A stretch of 64,000 nucleotides of DNA from AC-32 sp963765785 (GTDB lineage: Bacteria > Actinomycetota > Thermoleophilia > Gaiellales > Gaiellaceae): positions 124,001 to 188,000 of the forward strand of contig CAVXXW010000018.1 of assembly GCA_963765785.1 (NCBI GenBank), in the 5' to 3' direction. The position numbers and the translations under genes are program-made. This document shows, in pieces, positions 41,850 through 50,609 of this stretch (the first letter of the stretch is position 1; each line of letters begins with the position of its first letter). A model generated the notes under the pieces. It saw only the letters and a list, made by a program, of their open reading frames with translations, searched no databases and had not been told where the DNA came from.

Positions 41850-44600
41850 ATGAGTTGGCGGCGATTGACCGCTGTCGTCGGGCTCATGGCCGTTGCCGCC
41901 GCCGCTGCGGTGCTGCTGGCCACGAGCTCGAGTAGCACCTCCTCAAAGTCTCGTCACTTCGCGCTCGGGCGCCTTAACGCCATACACGAGGTGAACAACG
42001 GGACCGGCGAGGGTGATGCCGCGGAAGCGGCCTCAGAGGCGTACACCGACCGGGCGTTCCCGGCGGACGGCATCTCGATCGATCAGATCCAGAGCGCGAT
42101 CGCCGCGAACAACGCCGTCGCGGGTCGCGCCGCGGGCAAGCTCACGTCGAAATGGGACTTCGTCGGCCCCTCGACGCTGAACGTCGACCGGCTCGGCACG
42201 CAGTCGTTCATCAAGCCCACGCAGTGGTCGGGGCGCGTAACCGCGCTCGCCGTCGACCCGAAGTGCAAGCCGCAGGAGTGCACGCTGTACACGGCGGCAG
42301 CGGGCGGCGGGATCTGGCGCACGACGAATGCGCTCGCACCAAATCCGAGCTGGAAGCAAATCTCCGACGGGATCCCGACGAACGCGATCGGCTCGATCAC
42401 CGTCGACCCGAACGACCCGACCGGCAAGACGATCTACGTCGGCACCGGCGAGGCGAACTCGAGCGGTGACAGCGAGGCCGGCCTCGGTCTGTACAAGACC
42501 ACTGACGGTGGCTCGCACTGGTCGCTCGTCCCGGGCTCATTCGCGGCCGCGAATAATCGCGCCATCGCCTGGGTCGCGGTCCAGCCCGGTGACGCGGGTC
42601 ACATCCTGATCGGCACGCGCTCCGGCACGCACGGCATCAGCTCGAACGGCGGCGGGAGCTCGACGATCGCCCCGGCGCCGCCAGCCGTCGGCGTCTACAA
42701 CTCGACCGACGGCGGGGCGACGTTCACGCTGACCCGCGCCGGCTCGATCAATGAGGTCAAGTTCGACCCGATCAACGCCAACACGGTGTACGCGACGCAG
42801 GCCGCCGCCGGCCTGCTCCGCTCGACCTCGGGCGGCGCCACGTGGGAGACGATCTTCAGCGGCACCCGCGGCCGCTACTCGTTCTCGCCGGTCGTCAAGA
42901 ACGGCAAGACGCGGATCTACCTCTCGGACGCGAGCGCCGGTGGCGCGGGCAACGGCTCTCAGGTCTACCGGGTCGACGACGCGAGCCAGCCCGCGGCGAC
43001 GCTGACGGCGTCGAGCAACGCGGCCTGGACGCGCCTCTCGAACCCGACCGACGGCACCCCGGGCTTCGCCGTCTACAACTACTGCAACACGCCGCTCGTC
43101 GGCTCGCAGTGCGTCTACGACATGTTCGTCATGTCGCCGCCCGACAACCCCGACATGGTGGTCGTCGGCGGCCTGATGCACTACGAGGAGCTCAAGCCGT
43201 ACATCAACCAGATAACGCCCGAAGTCGGCGTGCGCTCGAACGGCCGCGCGGTGCTGATGTCGATGGACGCCGGCGCCACCTGGACGGACGTCACCGGCGA
43301 TGTCGGCGGCGAGTCGATGCACCCCGACCAGCACGCGCTCGCGTTCGTGCCCGGCAACCCGAACCAGTTCTTCGTCGGCTCGGACGGCGGTGTCATCCGC
43401 ACCAGCGGCCAGTGGGCCGATGCGTCGTCGCAGTGCGACACGCGCGGGCTCACGGCTCCGAACCTCGCTGACTGCCACGCCTGGCTGAAGCAGATCCCGA
43501 CGCGGCTGGACGTGATGAACGCGGGCCTCGGGGATCTGCAGATGCAAGCGATCTCGGTCAACCCGGACAACCCGGACGACGCGCTGGCCGGGACGCAGGA
43601 CAACGGCACCCAGGCGTTCAGCGGCTCCACGACGTGGATCCTCCCGCTCACCGGTGACGGTGGCGACTCCGGCTTCGACGCCGTCGACCGGAACATCCAC
43701 TTCCACATGTACACGGGCGGCCAGCTCGACGTGAACTACAACGGCAACGACCCGAAGACGTGGCTGTGGATCGGCGACAAGCTGACGTTCAACAGCGGTG
43801 AGTCGTTCCGCTTCTACGCTCCCGCGCTCGCCGACCCGGTGGTCGGGAACACGATCTTCGTCGGGGGCCAGCACGTCTGGCGCACGACCGACCTCGGCGG
43901 TGACCGCGCGTTCCTCGAGCAGCACTGCAACACCGCCGCCGGCGAGTTCGGCACGAGCGATCTGCTCTACACGGGCGCCTGCGGGACCGACTGGTTCCCG
44001 CTCGGCGGGCCGACGTTGACGGGCACCGGGTTCGGGACGACGCGAACCGGCGGGAACCTCGTCGCCGTCTCCCGTGCGACCGACCACGACACGCTTTGGG
44101 CGACCACGTCGGGCGGTCGCGTCTTCATCTCGAAGAACGCGAACAACTCCGACCCCACGACCGTGACGTTCACGCGCATCGACAACGCGTCGACGCCTCT
44201 GCGCGTGCCCGTCGCGATCTCGGTCGACCCGAACAACCCGAACCACGCGTTCATCGTGTTCTCGGGGTACGGCGCGAACACGCCGACGGCACCCGGCCAC
44301 GTGTTCGACGTCGTCTACGACCCGGGCACCGGGACCGCGACGTGGACCGACATGTCGCACGACCTGCTCGACCAGCCGGTGAACGACGTCGTCTACGACG
44401 CGGCCACCGGTGATCTGTATGTGTCGACCGACTTCGGCGTCGACCGGCTCGTGAGCGGCAGCGACAGCTGGGTCCAGGCCGCAGACGGCCTCCCGATGGC
44501 GGCGGTCTCCGGACTGACGCTCGCGAACGGCAAGAACGGCGACCGCTGGATCTACGCGGCGACCCACGGCCGCAGCGCGTACCGGCTGCGGCTGAAGTAG
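41850..44600 (+). CDS. Secreted BNR/VPS10-like beta-propeller protein
   Basis: 916 residues from ATG 41850, preceded by aaggggga; a longer in-frame start at 41796 lacks this. The signal segment is LTAVVGLMAVAAAAAVLLA. Repeated blades with Asp-box-like and T-x-D-G-G motifs run along its length (YKTTDGGSHWS, YNSTDGGATFT, LRSTSGGATWE, LMSMDAGATWTD, ISVNPDNPDDALAG), ending with GDLYVSTDFGVDRLV and WIYAATHGRSAYRL. This is the YCF48/sortilin-type propeller, often a binding scaffold on the cell surface. No catalytic residues are identified. Strong terminator after the stop. Confidence 0.85.
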   Translation: MSWRRLTAVVGLMAVAAAAAVLLATSSSSTSSKSRHFALGRLNAIHEVNNGTGEGDAAEAASEAYTDRAFPADGISIDQIQSAIAANNAVAGRAAGKLTSKWDFVGPSTLNVDRLGTQSFIKPTQWSGRVTALAVDPKCKPQECTLYTAAAGGGIWRTTNALAPNPSWKQISDGIPTNAIGSITVDPNDPTGKTIYVGTGEANSSGDSEAGLGLYKTTDGGSHWSLVPGSFAAANNRAIAWVAVQPGDAGHILIGTRSGTHGISSNGGGSSTIAPAPPAVGVYNSTDGGATFTLTRAGSINEVKFDPINANTVYATQAAAGLLRSTSGGATWETIFSGTRGRYSFSPVVKNGKTRIYLSDASAGGAGNGSQVYRVDDASQPAATLTASSNAAWTRLSNPTDGTPGFAVYNYCNTPLVGSQCVYDMFVMSPPDNPDMVVVGGLMHYEELKPYINQITPEVGVRSNGRAVLMSMDAGATWTDVTGDVGGESMHPDQHALAFVPGNPNQFFVGSDGGVIRTSGQWADASSQCDTRGLTAPNLADCHAWLKQIPTRLDVMNAGLGDLQMQAISVNPDNPDDALAGTQDNGTQAFSGSTTWILPLTGDGGDSGFDAVDRNIHFHMYTGGQLDVNYNGNDPKTWLWIGDKLTFNSGESFRFYAPALADPVVGNTIFVGGQHVWRTTDLGGDRAFLEQHCNTAAGEFGTSDLLYTGACGTDWFPLGGPTLTGTGFGTTRTGGNLVAVSRATDHDTLWATTSGGRVFISKNANNSDPTTVTFTRIDNASTPLRVPVAISVDPNNPNHAFIVFSGYGANTPTAPGHVFDVVYDPGTGTATWTDMSHDLLDQPVNDVVYDAATGDLYVSTDFGVDRLVSGSDSWVQAADGLPMAAVSGLTLANGKNGDRWIYAATHGRSAYRLRLK

Positions 44601-44618
44601 CAGCTCCACGTACCTCCC

Positions 44619-44655
44619 GTACAGACGAGGCCCCGGCGACGGGGCCTCGCTGTAC
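44619..44655 (+). terminator. 15-bp bulged terminator hairpin
   Basis: 44619-44634 pairs with 44641-44655 with a single bulged A at 44625 and a 6-nt loop. It lies 18 bp after the beta-propeller stop and 11 bp before the GNAT gene. Confidence 0.8.
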
Positions 44656-44666
44656 GCTCTGCCGCC

Positions 44667-45119
44667 GTGGGCGTGGCGGTGCGGGCGGGGAGCGAGCAGG
44701 ACTTCGGGCGCTTGCGCGAGATCGCGGTCGACGCGAAGGCGCACTGGGGCTACGACCGCGCGCGCGTCGAGGACTGGGCGCTCCACGGCGACTTCGAGCC
44801 GGAGAGCCTGCGCGCGCGGCTCGTCTACGTCGCCGAGGCGGACGGCGAGCCGGTTGGCTGGGCCGCGCTGATCCCACGCGGCGAGGTCGGCTGGCTCGAA
44901 GACCTCTGGGTCGAGCCCGCGTGGATCGGGCACGGCGTCGGGCGTCTGCTCTTCGAGCACGTCGCCGACCGGGCTCGTGAGCTCGGCGCCCGCCGGCTCG
45001 AGTGGGAGGCCGAGCCGAACGCGACGGGGTTCTACGAGCGAATGGGCGCGACGTACGTCCGCGAGAGCGAGGTGACGGAGTGGGGGCGGGTGCTCGAGGT
45101 CCTCGGCGTCGAGCTCTGA
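44667..45119 (+). CDS. GNAT-family N-acetyltransferase
   Basis: 150 residues from GTG 44667 (GTG 44673 possible). Motif A, the acetyl-CoA site, is LEDLWVEPAWIGHGVGRLLFEHV, with the Q/R-x-x-G-x-G/A form, followed by RLEWEAEPNATGFYERMGATYV, the usual motif B. It acetylates an amine on an unknown substrate. The GH3 gene starts 40 bp inside its end, opening an overlapping cluster that runs to the tail tube gene. Confidence 0.9.
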   Translation: MGVAVRAGSEQDFGRLREIAVDAKAHWGYDRARVEDWALHGDFEPESLRARLVYVAEADGEPVGWAALIPRGEVGWLEDLWVEPAWIGHGVGRLLFEHVADRARELGARRLEWEAEPNATGFYERMGATYVRESEVTEWGRVLEVLGVEL

Positions 45120-46174
45120 CGCTCGCCGCATGCGCAGGGCTCCTCGTCGGAGCCCGCGGCGCGTCGTCCGCGCAGACGCCGGCGCCGACGCTCGCGCAGC
45201 TGGTCGGGCAGAAGCTCGTCGTCACGATGAACGGCACGGCGCCGTCGCCGTCCCTGCTCGCCCGCGCCCGCCGAGGCGAGATCGGCGGCGTCATCGTCCA
45301 CGGCTTCAACTTCTCGACGCCGGCGCAATTGCGGTCGATTACGCGGCAGCTCCACGCCGCAGCGGCGGCAGGCGGCCGGCCTCGGTTGCTCATCGCCGTC
45401 GACCAGGAGGGCGGCTCCGTCAAGACCGTGCCGTGGATCGCGCCGACCGTGGCGCCGCCCCACACGCCGTCGGTCGGCGTCGCGCTCGACCAGGGCCGCC
45501 GCACCGGCGCCGCGCTGCGGGCGCTCGGCGTCGACGTCGACCTTGCACCCGTGGCGGACGTGCCCGGCTCGCGGGGGTCGTTCGTCTACCGGCAGGGCCG
45601 CACCTGGTCGTTCGACGCCGCCCGGACGGCACGGCTCGCGGGCGCCTTCGCGCTCGGGCTTGCGCAGTCGCGCGCGCTCGGCACGATGAAGCATTTCCCG
45701 GGCCTCGGCCTCGCGCGCGCGAACACGGACCACTACCTCGTCCGCATCCGCGCGCCGGCCACTCGCCTCGCGCCCGGCCTGACGCCGTACCGCCAGGCGG
45801 TCGCACAGCACGTGCCGCTCGTGATGCTCTCGAACGCGGTCTACGACGCCTGGGATTCCGTCAACGCTGCCGGCTGGTCGCGCGTGATCTCGACGCAGCT
45901 CCTCCGTGGACAGCTCGGCTTCCGCGGCGTGTCGATCACCGACTCGCTGGACGGCGCCGCGCACGCCCGTGGGATCCCGCCGAACGGCCTGGCCATCGGC
46001 GCCGCGAACGCGGGCACCGACCTGCTGCTGGTCACCGGCAGCGAGGCGTCGAGCCGCAGCGTCTTCACCTCGCTCCTGCACGCCGCGCAGACCGGCCGCG
46101 TGCACCGCTCGAGCCTCGAGTCGTCGTATCGGAGGATCCTGGGGCTGAAGGCGACGTTGCACGACGGCGCGTGA
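45080..46174 (+). CDS. Secreted GH3 beta-N-acetylhexosaminidase-like enzyme
   Basis: 364 residues from GTG 45080, with the purine run gcgaggtgacg before it. This start gives a signal peptide (RRRALTLAACAGLLVG). GH3 signatures: VIVHGFNFSTPAQ, AVDQEGGSVKTV, DVDLAPVADV, the catalytic-region TMKHFPGLGLA, and the nucleophile Asp in GVSITDSLDGAAHA. NagZ-type GH3 enzymes remove GlcNAc from muropeptides, so this exported enzyme may act on peptidoglycan. It overlaps the GNAT gene by 40 bp and the next gene as GTGA. Confidence 0.88.
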   Translation: MGAGARGPRRRALTLAACAGLLVGARGASSAQTPAPTLAQLVGQKLVVTMNGTAPSPSLLARARRGEIGGVIVHGFNFSTPAQLRSITRQLHAAAAAGGRPRLLIAVDQEGGSVKTVPWIAPTVAPPHTPSVGVALDQGRRTGAALRALGVDVDLAPVADVPGSRGSFVYRQGRTWSFDAARTARLAGAFALGLAQSRALGTMKHFPGLGLARANTDHYLVRIRAPATRLAPGLTPYRQAVAQHVPLVMLSNAVYDAWDSVNAAGWSRVISTQLLRGQLGFRGVSITDSLDGAAHARGIPPNGLAIGAANAGTDLLLVTGSEASSRSVFTSLLHAAQTGRVHRSSLESSYRRILGLKATLHDGA

Positions 46175-46605
46175 GCGACGAGGATCGCCCCGTGCCCGAA
46201 GCTGCCGCGGAGCGCCGTCGTCCGCCCCGCGAGGCGGCCGTGATCCTCGACGTCGAGTTCGAGGACGGCCTGCTCTTCCTCGTGCTCGAGAACTTCGGCT
46301 TCGCCCCGGCACACGCGGTGCGCGTCCGCTTCGCCCAGCCGCTGCGCGGCCTCGGCGGCGAGAAGCGCATCGACCGCCTCCGGATCTTCCAGCGGCTCGA
46401 GCTGCTGCCGCCGCGGCGGCGGATCCGAATCTTCCTCGACCGCGCCGCGCTGCTGTTCGCGCGGGACGAGCCGACCGAGCTCGAGGCGCGGATCTCCTGG
46501 CGCACCGACGACGGCGAGCGGCGTTCGCGCACCGTCCGCCACGACCTCGACGCCTACCGCGACTTCCCCTACCTGGAGGTGCCACGCGATGCCCCAGCGC
46601 CGTGA
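46171..46605 (+). CDS. Unknown beta-rich protein encoded with the tail tube
   Basis: 144 residues from GTG 46171 (GTGA overlap with the GH3 gene). An acidic/Arg/Pro-rich N-terminus of about 25 residues is followed by alternating strands (AVILDVEFEDGLLFLVLENFG, PAHAVRVRFAQPL, ARISWRTDDGERRSRTV) that read as one beta-sandwich. No family recognised. Its 3' end overlaps the tail tube start by 17 bp, so the two are co-translated and it is the best candidate for a tube partner or adaptor. Confidence 0.7.
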   Translation: MSDEDRPVPEAAAERRRPPREAAVILDVEFEDGLLFLVLENFGFAPAHAVRVRFAQPLRGLGGEKRIDRLRIFQRLELLPPRRRIRIFLDRAALLFARDEPTELEARISWRTDDGERRSRTVRHDLDAYRDFPYLEVPRDAPAP

Positions 46606-47026
46606 CGACCCGTACCTGAACTTCAACTTCCGCGTCGACATCGACGGCGCCACGATCGCCGGCTTCAGCGAGGCCGACCTGCCGGCTGGGCGGATTGAAG
46701 CGGTCGCCTACCGCGAAGGCACCGACAAGGACTCGGCCCCGCGCCTGCTCCCGGGACGCGTCGCGTGGGAACCTGTCGTCCTGCGGCGCGGGTTCACGGG
46801 CGACCCCACGCTCTTCCAGTGGTGGAGCGACGTCCTGCACGGGAAGGTCGCCCGCCGGAACGTTTCCATCGTCCTCCTCGACGAGCAGCGGAACGAGGTC
46901 GCGCGCTGGCATCTGAACCGGGCGTGGCCCCAGAAATGGGAGGGCCCGGACCTCCGCGGGCTGGGGAACGACGTCGCGATCGAGACGCTCGAGCTGGCGC
47001 ACGAGGGTGTCGAGCTCGACGACTGA
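46589..47026 (+). CDS. Contractile tail tube protein (T4 gp19-like)
   Basis: 145 residues from ATG 46589 with a ctggaggt ribosome site. The sequence has the family hallmarks: DPYLNFNFRVDIDGATIAGFSE at the start, VAYREGTDK, LPGRVAWEPVVLRRGFTGD, ARRNVSIVLLDEQRNEVARW, AWPQKWEGPDLRGLGNDVAIETLELAHEG at the end. It is the gp19/Afp1/Pvc1 inner tube subunit of contractile injection systems. No sheath, baseplate, spike or ATPase gene is within the window, so it stands alone. Its length of 145 is normal. Confidence 0.93.
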   Translation: MPQRRDDPYLNFNFRVDIDGATIAGFSEADLPAGRIEAVAYREGTDKDSAPRLLPGRVAWEPVVLRRGFTGDPTLFQWWSDVLHGKVARRNVSIVLLDEQRNEVARWHLNRAWPQKWEGPDLRGLGNDVAIETLELAHEGVELDD

Positions 47027-47060
47027 TCGAGAAGGGACGGCGACGGCGGCCGGCGGAGCT

Positions 47061-47916
47061 CTAGCCGTCAGAGCGCCAAAGGCTCGATGGAAAGTAGTCG
47101 TAGGTGACGTGGTCGAGCAGCTCGATGCGGACGCCTGCGCGCAGCATCCGCTCGCCGCGGAACCAGTCGCCGGGGAGGGCGAGCGCGGAGGCGACGTGCT
47201 CGCGCTCGAAGAAGCGGAGGTGTGCGTGGACGAGCGCTCCCTTGAGAGGAAGCTGGTCGGGGAGCACGGCGCCGGATCTCATCCGTCGACCCGTCGGGCG
47301 CGTGACTCGTGATCACGCCCTGCACCGCCTCGGCCCGGCTCGCCCGTGCGGCCGCGAGCAGTGACACGATCGCGTCGGCCGGCAGCGAGTCGTCGTCGTC
47401 GAGGTCGAAGAGCCAGCGGCCGCGCGCCAGCCGGTAGCCCTCGTTCCGGGCGAGGGTCGTGGCGGCGAGCCAGTGGCGGTACTCGTCCGGGTAGACGTAG
47501 CGCTGCGACGTGCTCGTCCAGCGAGCCCGCTCGTCGCCGGCCTCGCGGACGACGGCCTCGGCCTGCGCGCTCGGCCCGTCTCCGATCACGAGCACCTCGA
47601 GGCGCTCGTGCGTCTGGGCAAGTACGGCCGGCAGCGCGCGCGAACGCAGGAGCTCGGGCCGCCCGAGCGTCGGCAGGATCACCGTGACGAGCGGCTCCGG
47701 CTCGTCCCAGGCGAGCCCGTAGCCGTCGTCCGCGCGCGCCTCCGTGAGCAGCCGGCGACTCTCGTCGTCGCGCCCGGCGAGGATGCGGAGCGTGGGGTAG
47801 AGCTCGTAGTCGAGTCGCTCACGCGTCTTACGCACCTCCTCCTCGAGCTGCTCGATCCGGTGATGGAGCGACTCGAAGCGGCGGTCGAGCGCGTGCGCGA
47901 GCCGGCGCCGGATCAC
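47061..47916 (-). pseudogene. Family 2 glycosyltransferase with internal frameshift
   Basis: From GTG 47916. An N-terminal coiled region (ESLHHRIEQLEEEVRKTRERLDYEL) is followed by the GT-A domain with EPLVTVILPTLGRPELL and the metal-binding DLDDDDSLP. The frame continues only to about 47284. Homology then resumes in another frame (MRSGAVLPDQLPLKGALVHAHLRFFEREH... to 47061), so one extra or two missing bases lie near 47280-47290. It may be a pseudogene or a sequence error. The start overlaps the upstream acyltransferase stop as GTGA, so the pair form a sugar-modifying unit. Confidence 0.8.
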
Positions 47917-48515
47917 GCCGGCGAGAAGAGCCTGGCGGGCACGCCCTGAACGCGAGTCTCCGGGTCGACCGGCCGGACGACGACCGCGCCGGCCGCCACG
48001 ACCGCGCGGGCCCCGACCTCGACGCCGTTCACGACCGTCGCCGCCATCCCGAGCGCCGCGCCGTCGCCGATCCGCACGTTGCCGCCGACGTTCGCGCCGG
48101 GGTTCAGCACCGCGCCCGCACCAATACGTGCGTGGTGCCCGATCAGCGCGCCGCGGGCGACGAGCGCGTGCGGCCCGATCTGGGCGGCCGCGCCGACCAC
48201 CGCGGCGGGAGCGATCACCGCGCCTTCCGCGACGTCGGCGGACGGGCTCACGTGCGCAGCGGGGTGCACGACGCGCGCCGGCCGCCAGCCGTGCTCGGCG
48301 AGCAGCGCCCAGAGCTCGAGCCGGTTGCCGCCCAGCCCGACGACCGCGGCTCCCGATCCCTGTGCCGGGCCGAGCACCGGCAGGCCGTGCGCCTCGCCGC
48401 CGATGCGGTCGGGGTCGACCAGCTCCACCAGCCCGACGACCTCGTCGCCGGCAGCGCACGCGTACTCGATCACCTCGAGGGCGAACGACCCGGACCCCGC
48501 GACGTAAAGCTGCAC
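47913..48515 (-). CDS. NeuD/PglD-like sugar O-acyltransferase
   Basis: 200 residues from GTG 48515. The N-terminal Rossmann-like half (MQLYVAGSGSFALEVIEYA...) binds the nucleotide sugar. The C-terminal half is a left-handed beta-helix with hexapeptide repeats (AVIAPAAVVGAAAQIGPHALVARGALIG). PglD-type enzymes acetylate an amino sugar for glycan or glycoprotein synthesis; NeuD acts on sialic acids. It is upstream of the GT2 gene with a GTGA overlap. Confidence 0.88.
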   Translation of the reverse strand: MQLYVAGSGSFALEVIEYACAAGDEVVGLVELVDPDRIGGEAHGLPVLGPAQGSGAAVVGLGGNRLELWALLAEHGWRPARVVHPAAHVSPSADVAEGAVIAPAAVVGAAAQIGPHALVARGALIGHHARIGAGAVLNPGANVGGNVRIGDGAALGMAATVVNGVEVGARAVVAAGAVVVRPVDPETRVQGVPARLFSPA

Positions 48516-48541
48516 GGTCTCGCGGACGATACCTCCGGCGG

Positions 48542-48796
48542 TCAGTTCCTACGGTTCGCCGCGAGCCACGTGTCGAGCTCGCGGCGGCTGAAGAACAGGC
48601 GTCCCTCCACCTTGCTGTGTGGCACCTGGTGCAGGTGCTGCCGCAGCCAGCGCACGGAGACGCGCATGTAGTCGGCCGCCTCGGCCGTCGTCATCCACGG
48701 CGACGACTCGCTGAGCTGGAGCCGCTCGGCGAGCGCCGCCACGAGGGCGTCGAGGTCCGGCGAGGGCGGGGTTTGGATGTCCGTCGGTTGTGCCAC
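48542..48796 (-). CDS. Excisionase-like (HTH_17) DNA-binding protein
   Basis: 84 residues from GTG 48796 with an aagggag ribosome site. An N-terminal Pro/Asp-rich linker is followed by WMTTAEAADYMRVSVRWLRQHLHQVPHSKVEGRLFFSRRELDTWL, the MerR-type winged helix shared by excisionases and small regulators. No integrase is adjacent, so it may be a regulator or an orphan excisionase. It lies 26 bp from the acyltransferase start on the same strand. Confidence 0.85.
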   Translation of the reverse strand: MAQPTDIQTPPSPDLDALVAALAERLQLSESSPWMTTAEAADYMRVSVRWLRQHLHQVPHSKVEGRLFFSRRELDTWLAANRRN

Positions 48797-48838
48797 TGAA
48801 GCTCCCTTCGTTCCACGGTTGTCGCTGCGTCCTGGGTG

Positions 48839-49390
48839 CTACGCGGCGGCAGGCGGAGCTCGGCCGGCCTGTCGCGAGGCCAGCACACGGAGGCGGGCCG
48901 GCGCCGGCTCGAGAGGCCAGGCGCCGGCGCGGGCGCCGTTCCGGCCGCGCCGGCCGGCGCGGCGGGAGAGCGAGCAGCCGAGGTGGTCGGCCGCTCGCAG
49001 CAGCGACCGGGCGAGCCAGAGTGCGGCGGCGCCGACCGCCAGCTGCAGGCCGAAGCCCGCGAGCACGGCGGGCTCCGACGCCGTGAGCCACCCGGCGTGC
49101 CCGTCGGAGACGAAGTTCTCGAGGTGCTCCTGCACCAGGAACGCGAGCGCAGGCACCGCCGCGAGCCGCCAGGAGGGCAGCGGCTGCGACTGCGAGCGGA
49201 CCGACCTCGCGGCTCGCCAGGCGAGCGCCGCGAACGAGAGCGCGGCCAGCGCGGAAGTCGTCGCGGCGAGGTCGAGCAGGCGGTGGCGAGGGTCGTCCGG
49301 GTCGAGCAGGCGGGCGACGATCGCGTGCCCTCCGGTCTCGCCGAGGAGCAGGATCGGCAGTGTCAGGAGCCAGACGGGCCGCACGTTCAT
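48839..49390 (-). CDS. Small polytopic membrane protein
   Basis: 183 residues. Four hydrophobic helices: PVWLLTLPILLLGETGGHA, TTSALAALSFAALAWRAA, LAAVPALAFLVQEHLENFV and AVLAGFGLQLAVGAAALWLA. The conserved-looking VQEHLENF and the N-terminal GETGGHAIVARL resemble actinobacterial membrane proteins of unknown function. The tail is Arg/Ala/Pro-rich and cytoplasmic. No operon partner is evident. Confidence 0.6.
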   Translation of the reverse strand: MNVRPVWLLTLPILLLGETGGHAIVARLLDPDDPRHRLLDLAATTSALAALSFAALAWRAARSVRSQSQPLPSWRLAAVPALAFLVQEHLENFVSDGHAGWLTASEPAVLAGFGLQLAVGAAALWLARSLLRAADHLGCSLSRRAGRRGRNGARAGAWPLEPAPARLRVLASRQAGRAPPAAA

Positions 49391-49521
49391 CCGCTCATGG
49401 TTGCACCTGGGAAAAGATGCCGCAAATCACCTGAATTTGCGCGTCATTGCCGAACGGCGACCCGCTACGATCGGTAGACGCGCATTGATGCTCTCCCCTC
49501 CAAGAGAACATCCACGCGTTG

Positions 49522-49551
49522 CGGCGAGCCGGGCTTTGGCCTGGCTCGCCG
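49522..49551 (-). terminator. 9-bp hairpin after the NlpC/P60 gene
   Basis: cggcgagcc (49522-49530) pairs with ggctcgccg (49543-49551), with extra pairing possible in the 12-nt loop. It begins at the base next to the NlpC/P60 stop on the minus strand. The remaining gap to 49391 shows no other structure. Confidence 0.65.
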
Positions 49552-49552
49552 T

Positions 49553-50557
49553 CTATTGCGTGCCGAAGGGCCGGACCGCCCCGACAAAGCCGAAGGCGTA
49601 GCCGGGCTCCGCGAGTGACGAGATCTTCACGACGTCGCCCGTGTGGGGCGCCTGGATGAACTCGCCGCCGCCGATGTACATCCCCTCGTGCTGCGGCCCC
49701 CGCGGGCTGGGCTCGAAGAAGACGAGGTCGCCCGGCTGTAGGTCCCAGCGCGGCACGCGCGCGCCCTCGTAGAACTGCGAGCCCGTGTAGTGGGTCAGCT
49801 GGATCCCGAGCTGAGCGTAGACGTACATCGTCAGTCCCGAGCAGTCGAAGCCTGTGAGCGGGTCGGCGCCGCCCCAGAGGTAGGGGATGCCCAGGTACTG
49901 AACGGCGATCCGGACCGCCTTGGCGCCGATCGTGCCGTTCGTCGGCAGTCCGAGGAGCTGCGCATCGAGGCCCGAGTCTCCGGTGTCGGCCGCGTGGCCG
50001 CCGACGCCGAGCGCGAACCAGGAGAGCTGCGCGTTCTCGTGGGCGTGGTGCTGCAACGGCAGTGCGGCGCGTGCGAGCCCGACGAGCACCTGCGAGCCGG
50101 GGTCGAGGCCGAGGGACGAATCTCCCGCGACGAGGCGCAGGCCGACAACGCCGCTGCCTTCGCCTGGGACGACCGCCTCCTGCAGTACGACGAGGTAGCT
50201 TGCCGGCCCGAGCGGGACGAGCGAGTTCGGCGTCGCGGGCGCCGGCTTGCCGTTCACGGTCAGGCCGACGACCACTGCCCCGCGAAGTCCGTGCGCCGGC
50301 ACGAACACGCGCTCGGCGTAGACGGCGCCGCCGGCGAGCGACACGCCGCTCAGCGAGACGCCCTTGGCGCTGCGGGTCGCGGAGTCGTAGCGGAGCGCCC
50401 AGCCGCCATCGTTCGACGACGCGAACGAGCCGACGCCCGCCTGCGCGACGAGGTTCCCCTGCGCGTCGCGCACCTCGGCAATCCCAGCAAGCGACGCAGG
50501 GGCAAGGACGAGCGCCGCCAGCACGCCAGCGACCGCGAGAAGAAGCCGCCGGGTCAC
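49553..50557 (-). CDS. Secreted NlpC/P60 peptidoglycan endopeptidase
   Basis: 334 residues from GTG 50557 with a signal peptide (RLLLAVAGVLAALVLAPASLA). Residues about 25-210 form an uncharacterised beta-rich region that may bind the wall. The C-terminal NlpC/P60 domain begins near 215 (AVRIAVQYLGIPYLWGGADPLTGFD) with nucleophile Cys239 (FDCSGL) and catalytic His in PQHEGMYIGGGEF. It cleaves stem peptides in the wall during growth or separation. No SH3 or coiled-coil region is visible. Divergent from a GNAT gene. Confidence 0.92.
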   Translation of the reverse strand: MTRRLLLAVAGVLAALVLAPASLAGIAEVRDAQGNLVAQAGVGSFASSNDGGWALRYDSATRSAKGVSLSGVSLAGGAVYAERVFVPAHGLRGAVVVGLTVNGKPAPATPNSLVPLGPASYLVVLQEAVVPGEGSGVVGLRLVAGDSSLGLDPGSQVLVGLARAALPLQHHAHENAQLSWFALGVGGHAADTGDSGLDAQLLGLPTNGTIGAKAVRIAVQYLGIPYLWGGADPLTGFDCSGLTMYVYAQLGIQLTHYTGSQFYEGARVPRWDLQPGDLVFFEPSPRGPQHEGMYIGGGEFIQAPHTGDVVKISSLAEPGYAFGFVGAVRPFGTQ

Positions 50558-50566
50558 GGCGCAGAT

Positions 50567-50578
50567 GGTTGCACAACC
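50567..50578. promoter_or_regulatory. ggttg-N2-caacc inverted repeat before the NlpC/P60 gene
   Basis: A 5-bp inverted repeat with a 2-nt centre lies 10 bp upstream of the NlpC/P60 start codon, within the expected leader. It could be an operator or part of a leader structure. Confidence 0.35.
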
Positions 50579-50609
50579 CTGGAGTACCCGCCTGCGGGCT
50601 CTCCTCTGA

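Noticed and set aside
42537..45131. Long open frame on the minus strand opposite the beta-propeller gene
   Set aside because: Its protein is dominated by Arg, Val and Asp with no motif or signal, as expected for antisense of GC-rich coding DNA. The plus-strand gene has a signal peptide and Asp-box motifs.
48542..48796. Excisionase-like gene as a sign of a nearby prophage
   Set aside because: No integrase, att duplication or phage gene is adjacent, and the fold is common among small regulators.
50558..50609. c-di-AMP (ydaO-type) riboswitch before the NlpC/P60 gene
   Set aside because: Such riboswitches often precede wall hydrolases in actinobacteria, but the leader here is too short and shows no recognisable consensus.
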